Positions 1 to 5,552 of a stretch of 29,891 nt of DNA are shown one piece after another. Source of the DNA: a virus; IMG/VR virus record IMGVR_UViG_3300020430_000066, positions 1-29,891 of that record; one strand, written 5' to 3'. Position numbers and translations under genes: made by a program. Under the pieces are notes generated by a model. That model was not told where the DNA came from. It worked only from the letters and a program-made list of their open reading frames with translations, and made no database searches. Within the stretch, counting starts at the first letter, position 1. Each line of letters begins with the position of its first letter.

Positions 1-567
1 TTTATAGTTTATGATCCAAAGACTACAGAGAATATGGCCAGGAAGAATGTATCAATGGCCAAGCACGAACTGCCAGGACAGGAGAGGAAAGAAGCTTTGA
101 AAACTATTAACAAGATCTCCACAAATACTAAAAGGGGAAATGGTAAGGGAAACCCCCAGGTTGACAAAGACAAGGTAAAGGAAACCTCTGGTGTTTCGGA
201 TGGGGAAACCTCTGATGTTGCACGTAACGTATCATATAACGATAATAATAATATTAAGGTAAATAACGAAAAAAGGACAATAATGATTTATATGAAAAAA
301 GTTATAATGGAAGTTTATGGTAAGGACTTTCAATACAACTTTAAGCAGGAGGATGAAGCTCAAAAGCTTATTGAGAGTGGAGTGAAGGTTGATGAAGAAA
401 CTTATCAGAAGATGAAGCAAGCACTGCTCTGGTTCAGAAACAAAGAACCATACAAGGATGCTCCAGGTCATATTAACTTCTTTAAAAGCTTTCTATTGGG
501 CCAGAATAAAGCTCCTTTTGATGTAAAGACTATGATAAAAAAGATTGTGAATAGGAAAAAGCTTTGA
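1..567 (+). CDS. Hypothetical early protein, 3' part (5' end outside window)
   Basis: The frame is open from the first base of the window, and the codons before the first ATG at 34 read as ordinary protein (IVYDPKTTEN). That ATG has no convincing Shine-Dalgarno, so the gene probably begins upstream. Residues 1-80 from the ATG are Lys/Asn/Thr-rich and probably disordered. Residues 85-177 are predicted helical with charged and aromatic residues, ending in a basic tail (KKIVNRKKL). A charged linker plus helical C-terminal domain just before the late genes recalls phage replication-initiator or helicase-loader proteins, but I see no diagnostic motif, so the function is open. The stop is TGA at 565-567. 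Confidence 0.65.
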   Translation, partial: FIVYDPKTTENMARKNVSMAKHELPGQERKEALKTINKISTNTKRGNGKGNPQVDKDKVKETSGVSDGETSDVARNVSYNDNNNIKVNNEKRTIMIYMKKVIMEVYGKDFQYNFKQEDEAQKLIESGVKVDEETYQKMKQALLWFRNKEPYKDAPGHINFFKSFLLGQNKAPFDVKTMIKKIVNRKKL

Positions 568-603
568 TTGTACAAGATCTAAACGTTGAATTAATTTTTG
601 AAC

Positions 604-765
604 ATGGCCATAAGTAAGAAAATTTATAACATGGGGGGTAGCAAAAAAATATACAGAAAAAAAAAGGCAGCATACATCCCCTCCCAGGCAAGCAGTACGT
701 ATAGGGGTATCATAAAAAATTTTCCTTATTCCACAAAAGAAAAAAAAAATAGTTATGGATTTTAA
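604..765 (+). CDS. Small basic protein, 53 aa
   Basis: A 53-codon frame starting MAISKKIYNM and rich in Lys, Tyr and Ser, like the other basic micro-proteins of this phage. Its last codons overlap the ATG of the next small membrane protein at 755, the compact stop/start arrangement used throughout the genome. There is no good Shine-Dalgarno before ATG 604, and an inner ATG at 631 is an alternative. It fills most of the 326-base stretch between the first gene and 894, which otherwise holds only the 38-residue frame at 755. Function unknown; it could be a chance open frame. Confidence 0.4.
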   Translation: MAISKKIYNMGGSKKIYRKKKAAYIPSQASSTYRGIIKNFPYSTKEKKNSYGF

Positions 766-871
766 GAAATTACAAGAAAAATTATCTGTATGGTCGCTTT
801 ACAACCGAGAATACATAGTTGGTTTTATACTAGGTTTTCTGTGTGGTATTTTATTAAGCTTATGGATATAA
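755..871 (+). CDS. Single-span membrane micro-protein, 38 aa
   Basis: Translates to 38 residues: a charged, amphipathic N-terminal half (MDFKKLQEKLSVWSLYNREY) followed by one hydrophobic span (IVGFILGFLCGILLSLWI) running to the stop. The composition is typical of small phage inner-membrane proteins and unlike a random AT-rich frame. It overlaps the end of the 53-codon frame and stops 22 bases before the next gene. The upstream region is A-rich without a clear Shine-Dalgarno, so translation may be coupled. Function unknown. Confidence 0.55.
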   Translation: MDFKKLQEKLSVWSLYNREYIVGFILGFLCGILLSLWI

Positions 872-893
872 CAACAAAAACAGAGGAGGATAA

Positions 894-1172
894 ATGCAAA
901 AGACGTTTTTGAAGCTAAAAGCTTTTAAAAATACTTTTAACAAAGGCCCAAAATTTTCCTGGAAAAAATTTAAGATAGAGGAAGAAATAACTCTACAGCC
1001 AGGAACTTATGATATTGATGTTTGGGAAAATGTAAGGGAAGTAACATCTGACAATAGAGGAAATAAAAAGGAACAAGAATATTTGACTATTGAGCTAAAA
1101 GAACCTTATATAAAACCAGAGCAAAATCAGAACGAGGCCAAAGATGACATGGATGATGAAATACCCTTTTAA
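894..1172 (+). CDS. Small protein with SSB-like acidic C-terminal tail
   Basis: 92 residues behind a strong Shine-Dalgarno (GAGGAGGA, 883-890). The body (about residues 25-70) has alternating hydrophobic and charged residues compatible with a small beta-barrel. The protein ends DDMDDEIPF. That end closely matches the acidic tip of bacterial single-stranded DNA-binding proteins (E. coli SSB ends DDDIPF), which recruits replication and repair proteins. Known: this tip is a docking peptide. Inferred: this is either a miniature OB-fold ssDNA-binding protein or a protein mimicking the SSB tip. The length is short for a classical OB-fold SSB. It sits between the early region and the terminase genes. 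Confidence 0.72.
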   Translation: MQKTFLKLKAFKNTFNKGPKFSWKKFKIEEEITLQPGTYDIDVWENVREVTSDNRGNKKEQEYLTIELKEPYIKPEQNQNEAKDDMDDEIPF

Positions 1173-1192
1173 GAGCCATAGAGAGTGCTACA

Positions 1193-1273
1193 ATGGGTAA
1201 GTTAGTCAAATCTGGTATGAAGGGCCAGGCAGATCATAAAAGCTCTCCAGGAGCTTCTAAATCGTTTTTTTGA
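1193..1273 (+). CDS. Possible micro-protein, 26 aa
   Basis: A 26-codon frame (MGKLVKSGMKGQADHKSSPG then ASKSFF) in the 114-base gap before the terminase small subunit gene. It is basic and Gly/Ser-rich, like neighbouring micro-proteins, and stops 13 bases before the next ATG. The only ribosome-binding candidate is weak (agagag about 8 bases upstream). Length alone cannot separate it from chance; conservation in related phages would be needed. Confidence 0.3.
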   Translation: MGKLVKSGMKGQADHKSSPGASKSFF

Positions 1274-1286
1274 ATAAGGTAATAAC

Positions 1287-1742
1287 ATGGCAAGGACAAA
1301 AGCAAAAACAACTCATCCAGTAGTTAAATATGGTGGAGTGAGGATGCTGCAGAAAAGGATCAAGCGCAGCGAAATCATAGACCACAGCAAAGACGCAGTG
1401 GCCCAGGAACTGGTGGATCTATCAACTAGCAACATAACTGATATTATTGATTGGGAGAATGGCAAGATAAGATTAAAAGAAATTAGCGAAATTCCAGAAA
1501 AAGCTTTGAGATCTATAAAAAAGATTAGGGTATATGGGAAAGAAAACAGTAACTTTGAAGTTGAAATGCACGATAAAATTAGATCTCTCCAAACAGTGGC
1601 CAAAGCTGCAGGATTACTAGAACAAGAAAAATCGGATGATGACAAGCCTGCTGTCATTGGTATCAAGATAGAAGGGCCAGATAAGGTTGAAATCAAAGAA
1701 CTTAAAAAAGTTGGAGATGATAAATCCAACTTGGATGAATAG
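1287..1742 (+). CDS. terS: Terminase small subunit
   Basis: 151 residues. Residues 50-115 follow the pattern of phage small terminase C-terminal halves (Terminase_2/XtmA-like): a short acidic stretch (DIIDWENGKIRLKEISEIP), a segment of alternating Lys/Val, then a helix with HDKIRSLQTVAKAAGLL. The N-terminus is basic and probably DNA-binding. TerS recognises phage DNA and feeds it to the large terminase for headful or site-specific packaging. Position two small genes upstream of the TerL gene supports the call. The C-terminal tail is Asp/Lys-rich. A modest Shine-Dalgarno (AAGGT) precedes the ATG. Confidence 0.8.
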   Translation: MARTKAKTTHPVVKYGGVRMLQKRIKRSEIIDHSKDAVAQELVDLSTSNITDIIDWENGKIRLKEISEIPEKALRSIKKIRVYGKENSNFEVEMHDKIRSLQTVAKAAGLLEQEKSDDDKPAVIGIKIEGPDKVEIKELKKVGDDKSNLDE

Positions 1743-1858
1743 AGCAAATCCTGTATAAGTATTCAACACGTGGGTTTATAAACAACGAAAATCGTGGTGG
1801 AGTATTGCTTTCTCATCCTAGGCTAGTCAAAGCAGCTCCACCCATTGAAACATTATGA
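1735..1858 (+). pseudogene. Open frame without a start codon between terS and the next gene
   Basis: From 1739 a frame of 39 codons runs to a TGA at 1856-1858 that overlaps the next gene's ATG (ATGA), the coupling used elsewhere in this genome. The product contains GGVLLSHPRLVKAAPPIETL and looks like real protein, but its frame has no usual start near the beginning; its first codon after a stop is ATA. ATG 1735 lies one base out of frame: removing one A at 1738-1739 would give ATG ATA GAG CAA and a 40-residue protein. Possibilities: an assembly or base-calling error, a real frameshift, a non-canonical start, or chance. Confidence 0.35.
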
Positions 1859-2088
1859 AATATATTTTGATATTGTATATGTGTACTATGACAACTGGAG
1901 AGTGTCCATCTAGCCATATACCAGGTTATCAGTTTTTAACTCACTATGATTGTGTCAATGCAGGTTATGGACTTGCTCAAAAAACTTTCCAAGGATTACA
2001 AGAGCTAGAAGAATTTGAAAAAGATTATATGGAAAGAGAAAAAGTTGCTGTAAGGTTTGAGTGTAAGGAAATCAAAACAGGTGCGTAA
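1855..2088 (+). CDS. Small cysteine-containing, probably exported protein, 77 aa
   Basis: The N-terminus is hydrophobic (MKYILILYMC), suggesting membrane insertion or export without a strongly charged signal peptide. Cysteines lie at residues 10, 17, 33 and 70; the later ones could pair in the periplasm. The middle reads YDCVNAGYGLAQKTFQ, then an acidic helix, then VRFECKEIK. The architecture resembles the 72-residue protein at 24901 (short hydrophobic lead, Cys in a helix, second Cys in a C-terminal strand). It lies just before the membrane micro-protein and terL. I do not know its function. Confidence 0.75.
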   Translation: MKYILILYMCTMTTGECPSSHIPGYQFLTHYDCVNAGYGLAQKTFQGLQELEEFEKDYMEREKVAVRFECKEIKTGA

Positions 2089-2200
2089 AAAAATAAAAAA
2101 TAAACAATGGCTGCTTTGGAATATTTATCATACTGTATTAGCTGTGTTACTTGCAGGATTATTAATTATTGAGTTAATAGAGCTAATATGGATGATCTAA
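2081..2200 (+). CDS. Single-span membrane micro-protein, 39 aa (GTG start)
   Basis: A GTG-initiated frame with a basic head (RKKIKNKQW) followed by a long hydrophobic span (YHTVLAVLLAGLLIIELIEL) and a short tail: a typical one-pass inner-membrane protein obeying the positive-inside rule. An AAGGAA sits about 10 bases upstream of the GTG. It overlaps the 3' end of the 77-residue gene by 8 bases and the start of terL by 13 bases. terL has no good Shine-Dalgarno of its own, so it may be translated by coupling. Function unknown. Confidence 0.6.
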   Translation: MRKKIKNKQWLLWNIYHTVLAVLLAGLLIIELIELIWMI

Positions 2201-3696
2201 ATTTTAATTTTAAAAAATCTCCTACAGTTTATGGTTTCTTACAAGATGATAGTTTTGTAAGAGGAATAGTTGGCCCAGTTGGATCTGGCAAATCCTATGC
2301 CTGCGCTGCTGAAATATTTATGCGAGCAGTAAAACAAAAACCTTCTCCTAAAGATGGAATTAAATATACTAGGTTTGTTGTAGTTAGAAACTCATATCCA
2401 GAATTAAGAACTACAACTATTAAAACCTGGCAGGAAATTTTCCCAGAAAATATCTGGGGTGGTATGAGATGGTCGCCTCCTATATCTCATCATATAAAAC
2501 TACCTGCCAGGGATGGAGCTGCAGGTATTGATTGTGAAGTTATATTTCTAGCTTTGGATCAACCCAAAGATGTTAGAAAACTTTTATCACTAGAGCTGAC
2601 AGGAGCATGGGTTAATGAGGCACGTGAACTTCCAAAACAAGTAATTGATGGATTAACACACAGGGTTGGAAGATACCCAAGCAAAGCAGATGGTGGGCCT
2701 TCCTGGAGAGGAGTATGGATGGACACGAACCCTATGGAGGATGACCACTGGTGGTATGATATTTCTAAAAAAGGATCTTTGCCAAAAGGTAAATTTGGTT
2801 GGAGATTTTTTGAGCAGCCTGGAGGAGTGAAAGAAGTTTCAAATGTAGATCTGCCAGAGATGCCAGAAGCAAATGGTTTTACTTTTTCTGCAGGCAGTTG
2901 GTGGCAAGAAAATGATGCAGCAGAAAATATAAATAATTTACCAAGTGGATATTACACACAGATATTAGCAGGTAAGTCAAAAGATTGGATAAGATGTTAC
3001 GCAGAAGGTAAATATACTTTTGTCCAAGATGGCAAGCCAGTGTGGAGTGAATATGATGATGCAAGTATGTGTGTTGAAAGATTAGAACCAGAACGTGGAT
3101 TTCCTATTGTGATTGGCCTGGACTTTGGTTTGACACCTGCTGCAGTGTTTGCACAAAGATTAGGTAATGGCAGATGGCATATCCTGCATGAGCTTGTAAC
3201 TTTTGATATGGGCCTGGAAAGGTTTGGTCAAATACTAAAATCAGAAATAGAAATAAAATATCCTAAATATGATTTATCAATATGGGGAGATCCTGCAGGA
3301 TCATCCAGGGATCAGATATACGAAGTTACAGCTTTTGAACATTTAAAAAGTTTGGGTATCAATGCCAAGCCTACAGCTACAAATGATTTTAAAACTAGAC
3401 GTGAAGCAGTTGCAGCTCCTATGACTAGATTGTTAAATGGTAAGCCTGGCTTTTTGATTGATAGTAGATGTAATAAAATTAGAAAATCTTTAGCAGGTGG
3501 TTATCATTTCAAACGAGTACAAATATCTGGCCAGGAAAGATTTAAAGATCAACCAAATAAAAATCAACACTCACACGTAGGAGATGCTTTAGGATATGCG
3601 CTGCTTGGTGGTGGAGAATTCAGAAGATTAACAAGACCAAATCAAACTGGGTTTGTAAGATCTGCACTTGCTAAATTAGATTTTGATTTATGGTAG
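2188..3696 (+). CDS. terL: Terminase large subunit (ATPase and nuclease)
   Basis: 502 residues, the packaging motor. Walker A is GPVGSGKS at residues 29-36, and a Walker B-like strand ends in WVNEARE near residues 141-147, where E144 is the likely catalytic carboxylate. The C-terminal RNase H-like nuclease shows the expected acidic residues: D312 in GLDFG, D368 in WGDPAG and D466 in HVGDALGYA. The length is slightly below T7 gp19 (586). It translocates DNA into the prohead through the portal and cuts it. Its ATG lies inside the preceding membrane micro-gene, and its stop overlaps the next gene by 7 bases. Confidence 0.97.
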   Translation: MDDLNFNFKKSPTVYGFLQDDSFVRGIVGPVGSGKSYACAAEIFMRAVKQKPSPKDGIKYTRFVVVRNSYPELRTTTIKTWQEIFPENIWGGMRWSPPISHHIKLPARDGAAGIDCEVIFLALDQPKDVRKLLSLELTGAWVNEARELPKQVIDGLTHRVGRYPSKADGGPSWRGVWMDTNPMEDDHWWYDISKKGSLPKGKFGWRFFEQPGGVKEVSNVDLPEMPEANGFTFSAGSWWQENDAAENINNLPSGYYTQILAGKSKDWIRCYAEGKYTFVQDGKPVWSEYDDASMCVERLEPERGFPIVIGLDFGLTPAAVFAQRLGNGRWHILHELVTFDMGLERFGQILKSEIEIKYPKYDLSIWGDPAGSSRDQIYEVTAFEHLKSLGINAKPTATNDFKTRREAVAAPMTRLLNGKPGFLIDSRCNKIRKSLAGGYHFKRVQISGQERFKDQPNKNQHSHVGDALGYALLGGGEFRRLTRPNQTGFVRSALAKLDFDLW

Positions 3697-4193
3697 AGCT
3701 GCATATAGATAAGCTGCAAGAGCTTATGGGCCTGGATGGTGTTGACAAAAAGATAACTCATTTTCATCCAAAACATTTATGGTTTTTAAATTTAAGAGAT
3801 TACGAAAAAAAATATTTTGATTATATTCCTGGTTATGAAAACTATCTTGCTAAAAATACTATTCATAATGCTGCTTACACTGGTTACTATTTTGGCAAGC
3901 CAGTAGTATCTTTTGGCCTGTTAAGAATATTTCCAAAAGTTGCAGAAGCTTGGCTAATTCCTACAAAAGAACTAAATAACCTGCGTGTAGCTTTACCTTT
4001 TCACAAAGCAACCAAAGCTTTTTTTAACCATGCCTTTGATCTTTTTGATTTAGATAGAATTCAAGTAACTGTAGATACAACGAATAAAGATGCTTTGAAG
4101 TGGATTGAAACTATGTTATTTACTAGGGAAGGCATAATGAAAAAATTTGGGCCAGGTGGAACAGATTGCATTATGTTAAGTAGAATAAAATAA
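3690..4193 (+). CDS. T7 gp13-like, GNAT-fold internal virion/assembly protein
   Basis: 167 residues, overlapping the end of terL (ATGGTAG). The pattern is that of the gp13/DUF2833 group with an acetyltransferase-like fold: a central strand (PVVSFGLLRIFP), a strand with WLIPTKEL, a helix (FHKATKAFFNHAFDLFD) and a terminal strand-turn (RIQVTVDTTNKDALKWIE) that mimics the GNAT signature of variation after the core. T7 gp13 is needed for virion morphogenesis. No convincing acetyl-CoA pyrophosphate loop (Q/RxxGxG/A) is visible, so catalysis is doubtful. The family call rests on fold pattern and genome position. Confidence 0.78.
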   Translation: MVELHIDKLQELMGLDGVDKKITHFHPKHLWFLNLRDYEKKYFDYIPGYENYLAKNTIHNAAYTGYYFGKPVVSFGLLRIFPKVAEAWLIPTKELNNLRVALPFHKATKAFFNHAFDLFDLDRIQVTVDTTNKDALKWIETMLFTREGIMKKFGPGGTDCIMLSRIK

Positions 4194-4205
4194 AAGGAGC
4201 AAACT

Positions 4206-4448
4206 ATGGGTGGTGTATTTTCAAAACCTAAAATTCCAGATCCACCAAAGCAGGTGGAAACTGATATATCAGCAAGGGAAAAAGCTGCAGATAAAGCTGA
4301 AGCAGATAAGAAGCAACAGCTTGCTAGACGAATACGAGCTAGAAGAACTGGTGGCAGAAGGCAACTATTATCTTCTGCAAGACAGGACAGCGAGCTAGGT
4401 GTACCATTTGGATCAACTGGATCTTTAGGATATAGCAGAAATGTCTAA
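4206..4448 (+). CDS. Small basic phage protein with MGGVFSKPK N-terminus, 80 aa
   Basis: A good Shine-Dalgarno (AAAGGAG) lies just upstream. The protein opens MGGVFSKPKIPDPPKQ, a Gly/Pro-rich head often seen in small proteins beside phage portal genes. A charged helix follows (AREKAADKAEADKK), then a basic cluster (RRIRARRTGGRRQLL) and a Ser/Gly tail. It is probably a structural or assembly protein, but no biochemical function is known to me. It starts the micro-gene cassette that runs to the portal gene. Confidence 0.8.
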   Translation: MGGVFSKPKIPDPPKQVETDISAREKAADKAEADKKQQLARRIRARRTGGRRQLLSSARQDSELGVPFGSTGSLGYSRNV

Positions 4449-4518
4449 AGCAAAAAATAAATATAAACGAAAACCTAGAAATAGGAAAAAGGAGGAAGAT
4501 GCCAAACGTAACAACTAA
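4441..4518 (+). CDS. Lys/Arg-rich micro-protein, 25 aa
   Basis: The ATG overlaps the last codons of the 80-residue gene (AATGTCTAA) and the frame runs into the start of the next micro-gene. The 25 residues are almost entirely Lys, Arg and Asn with an acidic pair (RNRKKEED). The next gene's AGGAGG Shine-Dalgarno lies inside it. It may be a real basic peptide or merely a frame that carries ribosomes to the next start. Its overlap at both ends argues for translation. Confidence 0.48.
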   Translation: MSKAKNKYKRKPRNRKKEEDAKRNN

Positions 4519-4666
4519 AGATGGTAAGAAAAGAAATTTTCCATATACAAAAAAAGGAGCAACTCAAGCGAAGGCTTTTGCAAAAGCTTCTGGTGGTAAA
4601 ATGAAAATGGATATGAAATCTGCCATGAAAAGAAAAATTGGAAAAAAAAAATCTAAAGGATATTAA
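4499..4666 (+). CDS. Lysine-rich micro-protein, 55 aa
   Basis: A near-perfect Shine-Dalgarno (AAAAAGGAGGAAG) ends directly at the ATG. The protein is strongly basic: N-terminal TTKDGKKRNFPYTKKG, a helix with ATQAKAFAKASGG, then a Lys/Met tail (KMKMDMKSAMKRKIGKKK). Its TAA overlaps the next ATG (TAATG). Such charge suits DNA or RNA binding or packing beside DNA in the capsid; that role is inferred. No known domain is recognised. Confidence 0.75.
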   Translation: MPNVTTKDGKKRNFPYTKKGATQAKAFAKASGGKMKMDMKSAMKRKIGKKKSKGY

Positions 4667-4872
4667 TGGCAGCTCCAGAGAAATACGTTAAGAAGTTTGG
4701 AAGATCCAGAGCTAACAAAATTTACAGGCGAGGATTAGGTGCATATTATTCGTCTGGCAGTAGGCCCAAGATGTCGGCACACGCATGGGCAGTGGCTAGA
4801 TTGAAAGCTCATGCTGCAGGTAAAGCAACTGTCAAAAAAGCAGATGGAGATCTGTTTAGAAAGAAATCGTAA
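4666..4872 (+). CDS. Basic micro-protein with SSGSRP motif, 68 aa
   Basis: Starts in a TAATG overlap. It contains RRGLGAYYSSGSRP followed by HAWAVARLKAHAAGK, a combination I recognise from small conserved proteins of marine phages, although no function is known to me. Net charge is strongly positive; the end is GDLFRKKS. Coupled translation with both neighbours (TAATG at each end) makes it one unit of the cassette. Confidence 0.83.
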   Translation: MAAPEKYVKKFGRSRANKIYRRGLGAYYSSGSRPKMSAHAWAVARLKAHAAGKATVKKADGDLFRKKS

Positions 4873-5057
4873 TGTACACTAGAAAATTTAAAGAAGTACC
4901 AAAAACAAAAAAGAAAGTACCAATTAAATATGTTAGTGGTGCTAAAAATCCAGGAGCAAGAGAAGCTGAAATAATTAGAACTAGAAAATTATATAAGCAA
5001 GGAAAATTAACTCCTGCTATGATGGATAGAATAAGCAAACAAAGGAGCAAAGGATAA
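4872..5057 (+). CDS. Basic micro-protein, 61 aa
   Basis: Starts in a TAATG overlap and ends in another. Sequence features: KTKKKVPIKYVSGAKNPGAR, a helix with EAEIIRTRKLYKQGK, then LTPAMMDRISKQRSKG. The KYV-SG-AREAEI-RTRKLYKQGK arrangement recalls a group of short phage proteins of unknown function often found near capsid-assembly genes. It is soluble, helical and very basic. Structural or DNA-associated roles are plausible but unproven. Confidence 0.83.
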   Translation: MYTRKFKEVPKTKKKVPIKYVSGAKNPGAREAEIIRTRKLYKQGKLTPAMMDRISKQRSKG

Positions 5058-5170
5058 TGGCATATAGTAAATACAGTAAGAAACAAAAGAAGTTAGCTGC
5101 AGTGGCAAATCCCAAAAAAAAAATTACCAGAGCAGATTTTAAAAAAATAATGAAAAGGAAGAAAACATGA
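5057..5170 (+). CDS. Basic micro-protein, 37 aa
   Basis: Begins in a TAATG overlap (5055-5059) behind AAAGGAGCAAAGG and ends in an ATGA overlap with the next gene. The 37 residues (MAYSKYSKKQKKLAAVANPK, then KKITRADFKKIMKRKKT) are about 40 percent Lys/Arg. The YSKKQKKLA-ANP-KITRADF layout looks like a conserved phage micro-protein rather than noise. Function unknown. Confidence 0.75.
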   Translation: MAYSKYSKKQKKLAAVANPKKKITRADFKKIMKRKKT

Positions 5171-5277
5171 TTATATTCGGTCATACTCCTAGAGAGTGGA
5201 AAAGAAGGGCCAAAGAAAACAAATGGTATGTTGTTGCTTTGGTTGTTTTTTTTGCGCTAGGAGCTGCAATATTTTAA
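5167..5277 (+). CDS. Single-span membrane micro-protein, 36 aa
   Basis: The ATG overlaps the preceding TGA (ATGA) and the TAA is directly followed by the next ATG. A basic, tryptophan-containing head (PREWKRRAKENKW) precedes one hydrophobic span (YVVALVVFFALGAAIF) ending at the stop, giving an N-in single-pass protein. It is the only membrane protein in a run of basic soluble micro-proteins. It could tether an assembly step or alter the host membrane; that is inference. Confidence 0.75.
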   Translation: MIIFGHTPREWKRRAKENKWYVVALVVFFALGAAIF

Positions 5278-5550
5278 ATGGTTGCCAAGAAGTATCAAAA
5301 CCCAAAAGGTGGATTGAATGAGAAGGGCAGAAAATACTTCAAGAGAACAGAAGGCAGTAATTTAAAAAGACCACAAAAAAGTGGTACGAGTGGGAGGAGA
5401 GTAAGTTTCGCTGCCAGGTTTTCTGGCATGAAAGGGCCTATGAAAGATAGCAAAGGTAGGCCAACAAGAAAGGCTTTGGCACTGAAGGCCTGGGGTTTTG
5501 GATCAGTTGCTGCAGCCAGAAACTTTGCTAACAAAAATAAAAAGAGTTAA
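5278..5550 (+). CDS. Conserved basic phage protein (DUF6321-like), 90 aa
   Basis: Carries a highly conserved-looking block: GGLNEKGRKYFKR, NLKRPQKSGTSGRRVSFAAR, FSGMKGPMKD, then KALALKAWGFGSVAAARNFA. I recognise this as the family I know as DUF6321, common in phages including marine ones; its function is not established. The abundance of Lys/Arg and the invariant-looking RRVSFAARF..MKGP core suggest nucleic-acid contact. It lies just before the portal gene (2-base gap) and closes the micro-gene cassette. Confidence 0.83.
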   Translation: MVAKKYQNPKGGLNEKGRKYFKRTEGSNLKRPQKSGTSGRRVSFAARFSGMKGPMKDSKGRPTRKALALKAWGFGSVAAARNFANKNKKS

Positions 5551-5552
5551 TT

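Noticed and set aside
1313-1747. 144-codon minus-strand frame across terS
   Set aside because: Ser/Leu-rich antisense of a real gene with good TerS features; no ribosome-binding site or context on that strand.
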